The position numbers were made by a program, and so were the translations under genes. From an uncultured bacterium (GTDB taxonomy: Bacteria; Verrucomicrobiota; Kiritimatiellia; CAIKKV01; CAITUY01): a stretch of DNA of 39,460 nt. Shown here piece after piece: positions 1-7,233 of the stretch. The notes below the pieces were generated by a model. It searched no databases and was not told the origin of the DNA. It saw nothing but the letters and a program-made list of their open reading frames with translations. How positions within the stretch are numbered: position 1 is the stretch's first letter; every line of letters starts with the position of its first letter. Location: the NCBI GenBank assembly GCA_903895695.1, contig CAITUY010000193.1, forward strand, positions 1 through 39,460, in the 5' to 3' direction.

Positions 1-56
1 CGGCTCTTCGATGGCGCTCAGGGCAGGCCGGCGCGGGAAGCCGCGCCGCTCCAAAA
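1..56 (-). repeat. Composite palindromic repeat, family E (partial copy)
   Basis: This element starts directly after the sulfatase stop codon and runs off the window edge. Read on the minus strand it matches 33407-33462 at 52 of 56 positions by eye. The first 40 bases are identical and all four differences are transitions. It contains a 7-bp hairpin at 30-47 (arms GGCGCGG and CCGCGCC) and a CCCTGAG...TCGAAG core. Its position right behind a gene would let the hairpin act as a transcription terminator or a 3' end stabiliser, but there is no T-run. The second half of the pair seen at 33462-33484 would lie outside the window. Confidence 0.85.
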
Positions 57-1484
57 TCAGAACGGCCGGTCGCCCAACTCCGCCTGCAAGCGGTGCAACT
101 CGCCGGTCAACTCGCGGCGGATGGCGGCGTAGGCGGGGTCGTTGGCAACGTTGTTCATTTCGCGCGGATCCTTCTCCAGATCGAAGAGTTCCCACTCCGG
201 CGCGCGGCCTTCGAGCTTGCAGGCCTCCGGGAACTCGCCCCAGGTCGTGCCGGGCAGTCCGAGTCCGTCGTAGTAGTAGTAAATGAGTTTGTGTTTCAAC
301 GTGCGGATGCCGTAGTGGGCGGCGACGTTGTGATCGCCGCGGTTCATCCAGTAGCGGTAGTAGAGCGTTTGGCGCCAGTCGGCCGGGGTGTGCCCGCCCA
401 GCATGGGGCGGAAACTGCGGCCCTGGAACCCCGCCGTCGGCGGCAACCCGGCCAGGTCGGTGAAGAACGGGGCGAAGTCGACATTGGCGACCATGTCGCG
501 ATTTACGCTGCCCGGCGCGACCTCGCGCGGGTAGCGCAGCAGGAAGGGCATGCGCAGCGACTCCTCGTACATGAAGCGCTTGTCGAACCAGCCGTGGTCG
601 CCGAGAAAGAAGCCCTGGTCGGAGGTGTAAATTACGACCGTATCCTCGGCCAGCCCCGCGGCGTCGAGGGCGTTGAGCAGACGGCCCACGTTGTCGTCAA
701 TGCCGGCGACCACGCGCAGGTAGGCCTTGAGGTAGCGCTGGTAGGCCCACGACCGCAGTTCGGATTCCGGCAGGCTGCGGTTGATCTCCGCCTGCAGGTC
801 GCCCTGGTTCATGTAAACGCCGACGCGCATCGCGGCGGCTTCGGCGGCAAAGGCACGGTGGCGGTAGTCGTCCTGCAGGTTATCCGGCTCGCGCAGGGTC
901 TCGCCCAGGTACAGGCCGGCATGCGCCTCGTCCGTGAGCCACTGTCGGTGCGGCGCCTTGTGGTGGGTGAGAAGGCAGAACGGCTTGCGGCGGTCACGCC
1001 GCTTCAGCCAGTCGAGCGACAGGTCGGTGATGACATCCGTGATGTAGCCTGGCACGGGCCGCTGCGTGCCGCCGTTCGGCCCCTTGAAGATGAAGTCGGA
1101 GTTGAAGTAATAACCGTGGCCGGGCAGCACCGCCCAATCGTCGAACCCGGTCGGGCAATGCTCCGGCCCCTCGCCCAGGTGCCATTTGCCGAACACGGCC
1201 GTCTCGTAGCCGGCCTGCTGCAAGAGCTTGGGAAACGTCTGGAGCCGGTTATCCATGGGGGTTGCAAGCGTGGTGACGCCGTTCACATGGCTGTGAGTAC
1301 CGGACAGGATCACGGCCCGGCTCGGCGTGCAGATCGAATTGGTGCAGAAGCAATTGTCGAAACGCATGCCGCCCTCGGCGATGCGGTCGAGGTTCGGCGT
1401 CCGGTTGACCCGGCTTCCGTAGGCACTGATGGCGTGGGCCGCGTGGTCGTCGGCCATGATGAAAAGGATGTTAGGCTGCTTCAT
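57..1484 (-). CDS. Sulfatase (formylglycine-dependent, type I)
   Basis: A 475-residue sulfatase of the alkaline phosphatase superfamily, expected to remove sulfate esters from a sugar. The N-terminus PNILFIMADDH carries the metal-binding Asp pair (D12, D13). The signature CTPSRA begins at C52, the cysteine to be converted to formylglycine. GKWHLG near residue 100 and the later SDQGFFLGDHG segment are further active-site and metal-site blocks. The length is normal for the family. No signal peptide is visible, because the catalytic core begins at residue 4, so a cytoplasmic location is likely. The ATG overlaps the stop of the upstream gene as ATGA (1481-1484), so it is probably translationally coupled as the last gene of operon A. 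No formylglycine-generating enzyme or anSME maturase is in the window. The precise substrate cannot be read from the sequence. Confidence 0.95.
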   Translation of the reverse strand: MKQPNILFIMADDHAAHAISAYGSRVNRTPNLDRIAEGGMRFDNCFCTNSICTPSRAVILSGTHSHVNGVTTLATPMDNRLQTFPKLLQQAGYETAVFGKWHLGEGPEHCPTGFDDWAVLPGHGYYFNSDFIFKGPNGGTQRPVPGYITDVITDLSLDWLKRRDRRKPFCLLTHHKAPHRQWLTDEAHAGLYLGETLREPDNLQDDYRHRAFAAEAAAMRVGVYMNQGDLQAEINRSLPESELRSWAYQRYLKAYLRVVAGIDDNVGRLLNALDAAGLAEDTVVIYTSDQGFFLGDHGWFDKRFMYEESLRMPFLLRYPREVAPGSVNRDMVANVDFAPFFTDLAGLPPTAGFQGRSFRPMLGGHTPADWRQTLYYRYWMNRGDHNVAAHYGIRTLKHKLIYYYYDGLGLPGTTWGEFPEACKLEGRAPEWELFDLEKDPREMNNVANDPAYAAIRRELTGELHRLQAELGDRPF

Positions 1485-3370
1485 GGATTGTCCTCAGCGA
1501 TACTCGGGGCGCGCGGGCCGAACGGCGCCTGGCAATACGGATTGTCGAAACGCGGGTAGTCGCGGGTCGCGATTGGCTGACCCGCGACGGTCAGGCCCCG
1601 CTGCCACCCGGTCTCCACCCGACCAAGGCTGGGCGACTCGTAGACCAGCCCATCAAGGTTGCCCTCGACACGCGCGGCGGAGATACGCCCGACAAACGTC
1701 GCGAAGTCACCGTGCGTACGCCGGGCTCCGAGCTCACACACCCAAGCGACATCGATGTCGCCGACATTCCATTCGTAGGGCTCGTTGGCCCCCACCCGCG
1801 CGGACAGCGCGGGGTCGGGCGCCAGCCATTCGGCCGGCTTGTCGGGGCGCAACGCCACATAGGCATCGCCCTTGCGCCCGAAACACCAGCCTTTGCGTTC
1901 GACCACGGCGTCAAACGCGCCGCGCGGGAACCAGGCGTGGACCCGGTCCTGCCTGAACCAGGGCGGCTGGTCGTAGATTGGACAGGGGCGCACCCGGTGC
2001 AGGGCGATCAGCACGTTGCGGTACTGGACGACCTTGGGCAGCACGCCGTTCCCGACCCAGGGCCCCGGCCTTCCGTATGGCACGTTGGCCGGCGCGGGAT
2101 TGGTCGTGAACACCACGGCCCGCCGACCGAGTGTCGCGCACCAGATGAACTGCTGATAGCCCGGCGCGCCAGGGTGGTAGTCCTGGGCACACCCGAGCAT
2201 GTAGTCGGGCGTGCGGAACGTATAGAGATCGGCCTGCCCCAGCGCGTGCGGCAGCGCCCAAGTGTCGAACGCTTCGCCCCGGCCCTTGCAGCGCGCATAG
2301 TAGTCGTGATCGACAAAGTACCCAGGCCATTTTTCCTGCCCGCTGCGCAGCGCGTAACGCGCCCCGACCACCAGGTGATGGTGTTCCTGGCCGGCGCCCA
2401 TAAAGAAGGGGCAATCCCGCTGGCGATCGGGATACACCCCGAATGCCGGGCCGCCTTCGGCATCCAGGCCATGCCGCTCGCGGTTCTCCATCTCCTCGTC
2501 ACAGCCCCGGCCCACGGCCAGGACGCCGGGCGGCAGGCGCACGTCGCCGGCGGCCAGGAGCACCGTGGCGAGGCTGAGCCGCCCGGGAACCGGCTCGTCG
2601 CCCCAGCAGACCTGGGCCAGCGTCGCCATCGGCGTCTCGTCCGGCGCGATCTGCTGCTCCAGGTACGTGCGGCCCTGCGAGGCGCCGGTAAGTCCGCGCC
2701 AACTGTTTAGCGCGACATGGAAGGCCAACTGGTCCAGCACGGCCTTGGACTGGCGGCACAGTTCCGGATCCTCGGCGTATTCCGCCAGGTTCAGCAGCGC
2801 CGCCCCATCCTCGTCGTAGTAACAGCTCGAATTCCATTCCGAAAACGAGAAACGCAACCGCCAGTCCAGCCACAGGTAAAGCGCTTCGCGGGCGCGTTCA
2901 CGGTGCCAGGCGCCGATCCTGCCGGTGTTGGGAAACACCGTGTCGGGGAAGAGTTGGCCGACCAGCAGCTCGGACGACGCGTACTGCACCTGGTGGTTCT
3001 CCGTGTGCCAGCAGCAGGTGTCCTCGCCGGGATCCTGCTCGGCATACTTGGCGGCGAGCAGCGCCGTCTCGATCGCGGCCCGGTGGTCCGGCGTGAGCAG
3101 GCGTGAGTCGCGGTAGCGGCACAGCATGCGCAAGAGCCCGACCATCGCAAAGTCCTGACAGTCCTTGCGCCGGCGGAGCAGTTCGAGCGAGAAGTCAATC
3201 CATTCCCAGCGGAAATCGCCCGCGGGCGCGCCCTGCCTCTCCAGTTCCAGGGCGGGAATGGCCTGGAAACAGGTGCGGCCGGCAAAGCCGGACGGAGCGC
3301 CCCAGTCGCGGACGGCGAGTTGCCGCAGGTAGGCGCGCAAACGTTCGTCGTTGCCAGAGGGTGACGTCAC
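1481..3370 (-). CDS. Lyase-like (alpha/alpha)6 toroid protein of unknown function
   Basis: A 629-residue protein rich in tryptophan and aromatic residues. I do not recognise it as a named family. Its N-terminal half (about 60-330) looks like the helical toroid of polysaccharide lyases and six-hairpin enzymes, and the second half looks like beta-sandwich. The most distinctive block is WHTENHQ at 121-127, followed by SEWNSS at about 177-182 and a YYDEDG segment. An invariant-looking Glu-Asn-His and a Trp-Asn pair are typical of sugar-binding clefts in such enzymes. No signal peptide is seen. The start is GTG, overlapping the upstream URO-D stop as GTGA (3367-3370). Lying between a URO-D-like gene and a sulfatase, it probably processes the same glycan. 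Lyase activity is inference; a glycosidase or epimerase is also possible. Confidence 0.75.
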   Translation of the reverse strand: MTSPSGNDERLRAYLRQLAVRDWGAPSGFAGRTCFQAIPALELERQGAPAGDFRWEWIDFSLELLRRRKDCQDFAMVGLLRMLCRYRDSRLLTPDHRAAIETALLAAKYAEQDPGEDTCCWHTENHQVQYASSELLVGQLFPDTVFPNTGRIGAWHRERAREALYLWLDWRLRFSFSEWNSSCYYDEDGAALLNLAEYAEDPELCRQSKAVLDQLAFHVALNSWRGLTGASQGRTYLEQQIAPDETPMATLAQVCWGDEPVPGRLSLATVLLAAGDVRLPPGVLAVGRGCDEEMENRERHGLDAEGGPAFGVYPDRQRDCPFFMGAGQEHHHLVVGARYALRSGQEKWPGYFVDHDYYARCKGRGEAFDTWALPHALGQADLYTFRTPDYMLGCAQDYHPGAPGYQQFIWCATLGRRAVVFTTNPAPANVPYGRPGPWVGNGVLPKVVQYRNVLIALHRVRPCPIYDQPPWFRQDRVHAWFPRGAFDAVVERKGWCFGRKGDAYVALRPDKPAEWLAPDPALSARVGANEPYEWNVGDIDVAWVCELGARRTHGDFATFVGRISAARVEGNLDGLVYESPSLGRVETGWQRGLTVAGQPIATRDYPRFDNPYCQAPFGPRAPSIAEDNP

Positions 3371-4524
3371 GGATGTTTTCCCGCAGACGGCAGCGCGCTC
3401 TGTTTAAGCGCCGCCTCGTACCCGGCGTCCCCGAGCACGCCCTTGAGCATGGCCAGCACGTTGTCGACCGGAGTGCCCATCTGGATCGCGTGCGCCGGCG
3501 CGGCGATGTAGCCGCCGCCCTCGCCGAGAATCGCGACCAGTTCGCGGCAGGTTCGTTCAACGGTCGCGGCATCGGCGCGCGGCAGGAGTTGCTGCACGCT
3601 GATGGCGCCATGGAACGACAGGCGGTCGCCGAACGTGTCCTTGAGCTTTCGCGGCTCCATGTCGACGCAGTCCACCTGCACCGCCTCCAGGACCTCCATG
3701 CCGGCGTCGAGCAGGTCGTCCAGCAGCGCGAACACCGAGCCGTCGCTGTGCATCATGACCCTGGCGCCGGGCGCCCGTTCATGCGCCCTGGCGAAGAGCC
3801 GGTGATGGAACGGCTTGACCAGGTCCCGGTACATGGCGGGGGATAGCAGTGGACCGTTCTGACTGCCCAGGTCGTCGAAGAAGAACACGATGTCCATCCG
3901 TTCCCCGGCCACCTCAAGCGAGCGCACCAGCCGCTGCTCGTAGAACTCCACGATGTGTTCAAGCGCCCGGACCACGAGTTCCGGACGGGCCGCGCAATTA
4001 CAGAGCACCTCCTCCAGCCCGGTCATCCAGCACAGGGTTTCGAGCGGGTTCATGGCCGCGAATTTCACAGCCCTATGCGCGTCCACTTCGGCCGCCTGCC
4101 TGGCCAGCCCAGCATAGTCGTACCAGGCCGGATCGGGCCAGGGGTAATCGTCAAGCGCGGCAAGGCTGTCGACGCCGGCCAGCGGATAGGTATCGACCTC
4201 CCGGTACGTACCATGCCCGTAGTTCACATCTTTCCAGCCGATGCCCCAGACATCCCAGGCCCCACCGCCGCGTTCCTTGGGACCGCAAAAATTCGGTCCC
4301 AACCAAACGATGTCTTCCGTTACCTGCCGGAGCGCATCCCATGAGATGCCGCGCGCGGCCAGCTCCCGTTCGAGACAGCCGCTCATTTCCGGGGTGGCGC
4401 AGAACTGCCAGGAGAAGGGAACGCGGTCCGGTTGGCGATGGGCAAGCGCGCTCCGCACACGCTGCCGGGCGGTGGCCGGACTGTCGAGTTTCGCATTCGT
4501 CATAGGGGGCTTTCGCATGTTCAT
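3367..4524 (-). CDS. Uroporphyrinogen decarboxylase-like protein (HxD subtype)
   Basis: A URO-D superfamily TIM-barrel protein of about 385 residues. The superfamily includes HemE and the cobamide methyltransferases MtaA and CmuA. The motif VMMHSDGSV (His259, Asp261) sits where MtaA-type methyltransferases have the zinc-binding HxC. Here Asp replaces the Cys, so the metal site would be altered. Later segments FGDRLSFHGAIS and IQMGTPVDNV are typical of this branch. The HemE signature (arginine-rich substrate loop) is absent and no haem genes are nearby, so a haem role is unlikely. The ATG at 4524 lies 10 bases after the GH78 stop; ATG 4518 and 4503 are alternatives, and an upstream ATG at 4557 would overlap GH78. 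It is the second gene of operon A. The true reaction is unknown; methyl transfer from a methylated sugar is only a hypothesis. Confidence 0.85.
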   Translation of the reverse strand: MNMRKPPMTNAKLDSPATARQRVRSALAHRQPDRVPFSWQFCATPEMSGCLERELAARGISWDALRQVTEDIVWLGPNFCGPKERGGGAWDVWGIGWKDVNYGHGTYREVDTYPLAGVDSLAALDDYPWPDPAWYDYAGLARQAAEVDAHRAVKFAAMNPLETLCWMTGLEEVLCNCAARPELVVRALEHIVEFYEQRLVRSLEVAGERMDIVFFFDDLGSQNGPLLSPAMYRDLVKPFHHRLFARAHERAPGARVMMHSDGSVFALLDDLLDAGMEVLEAVQVDCVDMEPRKLKDTFGDRLSFHGAISVQQLLPRADAATVERTCRELVAILGEGGGYIAAPAHAIQMGTPVDNVLAMLKGVLGDAGYEAALKQSALPSAGKHP

Positions 4525-4534
4525 TCCAGGGGAT

Positions 4535-6937
4535 TCAGGCGTTCGTGCGGCGCACACTTACGCCGGCGGGGGCTTTGATATCCACGGCGAGGTGGCCATC
4601 GGCCTCACGCTGCCAGCGGACGGCCAACCGGCCGTGCGGCGTCATGACCTCGCCCGACGCCCAGGCCAGGCCGCCGGGACAGGGATCAACCGCCACCTGC
4701 GACCACCCCGGCCCGACCGGCCGCACGCCCAGGACATAGGCGGGGAGCAGCCAGGCAGGCCCGCCGGCCCAGCCGTGGCACTGGGTGGTGTTGCCGGCGC
4801 TGACGCGGGTCTCCGGGAAAGTCGGGGCCTCCCCGGCCGCGCCCCAGAGCATGTGCATCTGGGCAAGCGCTTCCTCCGCCAGCCCGGACTCCCACAAGGC
4901 CTGGCAGAGAAAATGCCCGAACCAGAGCGTGCCGACCGGAACGATCTGCTGCGGCCCCGGACGGGGCGACTTCCACAGCGCGTGCTCGCCCACAGGGATG
5001 GGGCCAAGGTTGGCCGGATCCGTAATCCGTCGCAGCAAGGCAGCCCGGCCGCTGTCCGGACAAATGCCGGATAGCACGGCCAGGGCATTGGCGTGCTGGC
5101 TGTAGAGCGGCGTGCGGTCGTCGCTGGCCGCGGCGTCGCGGTAAAGCTTGCGCTCCGCATCCCAGAAACAACGGTGTGCCGCCTCGCGCATGCGTTCGAT
5201 CTGCGCAGGCATATCCGGACCCAGTAACGCGGCAAAAAGCGGGTCGGCGACCAGGCGGCTCAGCGCCCAGATATGGAAGGCGTTGGTCAGCAGCATGCAG
5301 CCGCTTTCCTCGATCGGCGCCCAGTCCCAGAACTGCCCAGCCGGCCAGGAGGCGACGAGGCCCTCGTTGTCGGTCACGGACCGGATAAGCCCCAGAAGCC
5401 GCTGCGCGGCGGGAATCAACTGCCCGCATCCCGACTCATCGTCGGCAAAGAGTCGATAGTCAACCAGGGCGTGCAGCCACAGCAGGCTGGATGACGCGAA
5501 GGCGCAGCCGGTCCGTTCGGAGGGCATGAACCCGTTGATGCGCCCGTCCGGCAGGGCATTCTGTGCCCCTTGGAACAGGGCGCGACGAAGCAGGCGCGTA
5601 TCGCCGAAGGCATAGGCGGCGACGCGGGCATGGAGGTAGAGATCCTCCATCCACTGCACGCGTTCACGGCTGGCGCAATCCGTGAAGGCGTCGGTGGTGC
5701 AGACGCGCACCGTTTCGGCGCCGCGCCGCGCGAAGCCGGCCAGGCGCGGATCGGAGGCAGCGAAGGGTGAAGGGGCGGCGAACGGGTAGGTCTCCTCGAG
5801 CGCCTGCACCGCGAGCAGGCGCAGGCTCCCGGCGCCGGCGAGATCAACGGTCAGGAAACGGAAACCGCGGGGATGCACGGGCCGGACCACGCTCGCCCCT
5901 GCCGGCAGGCGGAACCGGTCGGTCATGCGGGCATAGGTGCGCTCGGGATTCACCGAACCGTCCGGCCGCAGCACGTCGTCATAGGCGAGATCGATCGTGA
6001 CGCCCGCCTCGGCGGCCTCGACCGACAGGACCGGATAGCCGGAAATGGTGCGGCCAAAATCCACGGTCAGCCAGCGGCCCGCCTCGGCGCCGCCCGGCAG
6101 GGCGAAGTCCGCTGGCAGCACCGTGACCGTGCCCGGCGTCCGAACGCGCGCGGCGACCTGCTTGCTGGGGATATCGAGGGTCGAGGCGCCGTCGAGCCAG
6201 CCGCCTGCGACCGTGTTGCGCTTGGGCGTGCCGTCCTCGGTCACCGTTCCCGCTTGCCAAATCCCGCCCGCGACGATGCCTACGGCCCTCACCTCCCGAC
6301 TTACGGGCGGCTGGATGTCGGGCTCGATCAGCCGCAGCCAGGGCGCGCAGGGGGGACGCCCGATTTCGACCGCATCCGACCAATCGGAGTCATTGTAGGC
6401 CACGTCGGTCCAACCGGCCGGCAGCCGCGACAAATCGCACTCCTCCCAGAAGCCGAAGTGGGACATGAGGCACGGCAGGTCCGGCCGCCAGGCACCGGTC
6501 GGCCGGCAGCGCCAGGAGCGGTCACTGCCGAAGGCGATGCCGCTGCCAGCAACATCGACGAGCAGGCCCGGACGGCCGGTCATCACGCAGGCATTCACCA
6601 CGCCGATATGGTGCGCCAGCACGGCCAGCACATGCGTGCCGGCAGGCAATCGCAGGACGTGGCGATCGAAGCCGTAGTAGTCCAGATGCGACCGCGCCGG
6701 ACCGCGTCCGAGGCGGCGCCCGTCAACGTAGAGCTCATAGAAACTGTCGGCGGTGATGGCGATCTGGATTTCCGTTTCGGACTCCAGAACAAACGACCGC
6801 CTGAACAAGGCATAGGCGTTGCGGGCCTTACCCGCAGCCTCGGACCACACCCAGGCGCCATGCCAGTCAGTCTTGGCTTCTCCCTGGCACAGGGTCCCAG
6901 CGGTCTCGCCGCATGCCGTTCCCAACGATCTACTCAT
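4535..6937 (-). CDS. Alpha-L-rhamnosidase-like protein, GH78
   Basis: An 800-residue inverting glycosidase of family GH78, expected to release terminal alpha-L-rhamnose. The N-terminal half holds beta-sandwich modules, including the wing domain with YELYVDGRRLGRGPARS. An (alpha/alpha)6 catalytic domain follows, then a C-terminal sandwich ending in TPHGRLAVRW. The catalytic cluster DCASRERVQWMED gives D420, E425 and D432, the same +5/+12 spacing as the Asp/Glu/Asp triad known in GH78. A second Glu lies in TFPETRVSAGN ahead of HGWAGGPAW, where the family has its catalytic base. No signal peptide is present, suggesting cytoplasmic action. GGAG seven bases ahead of ATG 6937 supports this start. 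It is the first gene of operon A. The exact sugar is uncertain, since GH78-like proteins are diverse. Confidence 0.88.
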   Translation of the reverse strand: MSRSLGTACGETAGTLCQGEAKTDWHGAWVWSEAAGKARNAYALFRRSFVLESETEIQIAITADSFYELYVDGRRLGRGPARSHLDYYGFDRHVLRLPAGTHVLAVLAHHIGVVNACVMTGRPGLLVDVAGSGIAFGSDRSWRCRPTGAWRPDLPCLMSHFGFWEECDLSRLPAGWTDVAYNDSDWSDAVEIGRPPCAPWLRLIEPDIQPPVSREVRAVGIVAGGIWQAGTVTEDGTPKRNTVAGGWLDGASTLDIPSKQVAARVRTPGTVTVLPADFALPGGAEAGRWLTVDFGRTISGYPVLSVEAAEAGVTIDLAYDDVLRPDGSVNPERTYARMTDRFRLPAGASVVRPVHPRGFRFLTVDLAGAGSLRLLAVQALEETYPFAAPSPFAASDPRLAGFARRGAETVRVCTTDAFTDCASRERVQWMEDLYLHARVAAYAFGDTRLLRRALFQGAQNALPDGRINGFMPSERTGCAFASSSLLWLHALVDYRLFADDESGCGQLIPAAQRLLGLIRSVTDNEGLVASWPAGQFWDWAPIEESGCMLLTNAFHIWALSRLVADPLFAALLGPDMPAQIERMREAAHRCFWDAERKLYRDAAASDDRTPLYSQHANALAVLSGICPDSGRAALLRRITDPANLGPIPVGEHALWKSPRPGPQQIVPVGTLWFGHFLCQALWESGLAEEALAQMHMLWGAAGEAPTFPETRVSAGNTTQCHGWAGGPAWLLPAYVLGVRPVGPGWSQVAVDPCPGGLAWASGEVMTPHGRLAVRWQREADGHLAVDIKAPAGVSVRRTNA

Positions 6938-7005
6938 GCGTTCGCTCCAGTCTTGTCGATCAGGGTGTGGGGGCGCCCCTTAGCAACCTGTTGGAGAACC
7001 CCAGA

Positions 7006-7086
7006 GGACGCCGAGGCCGGCGTCCCTCCCAGTTTGAGATCGTGCGTTTCCTTTACATTTCGGGAGGGTCGGCGGCCTCGCCGACC
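7006..7086. repeat. Inverted pair of palindromic elements, family B
   Basis: The plus-strand copy is at 7006-7030 and the minus-strand copy at 7062-7086. Each is an 8-bp stem with an AGGC loop, followed by a CTCCC tail pointing to the middle. The stems are GGACGCCG/CGGCGTCC and GGTCGGCG/CGCCGACC. They differ at two positions, and both differences are matched on the opposite arm, so pairing is kept. The arrangement resembles REP/BIME elements. Confidence 0.85.
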
Positions 7087-7174
7087 GTCTGCATGATGGC
7101 CAAGAAGATTTCTCATCGGGCCACCAGCCATCGGACCGTGCCCGGGGTGGAAGGAAAACGTTCGAATGGGACTC

Positions 7175-7230
7175 CGGGCGGGACGCCCGAGCCACGGCCT
7201 ATTGAAGGCCGTGGCGGGCGATCCCTCCCG
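7175..7230. repeat. Inverted pair of palindromic elements, family A, terminator-like
   Basis: A perfect 10-bp inverted repeat (GCCACGGCCT at 7191-7200, AGGCCGTGGC at 7206-7215) with a 5-base loop is extended by further pairing outward. The plus copy also contains its own hairpin CGGGCG-GGA-CGCCCG (7175-7189). The same 22-base motif, with one compensated base pair changed, occurs at 13549-13570 on the other side of the giant gene. It lies directly behind the giant gene's stop codon. Confidence 0.85.
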
Positions 7231-7233
7231 TCG

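Larger units (their letters stand above)
6938..7233. other. Intergenic region with two inverted pairs of palindromic repeats, no gene
   Basis: This 296-base gap separates the stop of the giant glycine-rich gene from the GH78 start. I see no convincing reading frame with a ribosome site. It contains repeat family B at 7006-7086 and family A at 7175-7230. The family A pair is 4 bases past the giant gene's stop and would form a strong hairpin, so it may end transcription even though no T-run follows. A promoter for operon A should lie here, but no clear -35/-10 pair is visible. Confidence 0.7.

Noticed and set aside
93..1559. Long plus-strand frames over minus-strand genes (also 13719-15908, 22305-24107, 24735-26504, 36105-37481)
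   Set aside because: They are antisense shadows typical of high-GC DNA. Their translations are low-complexity and show no domain, while the minus-strand frames have clear motifs, ribosome sites and operon overlaps.
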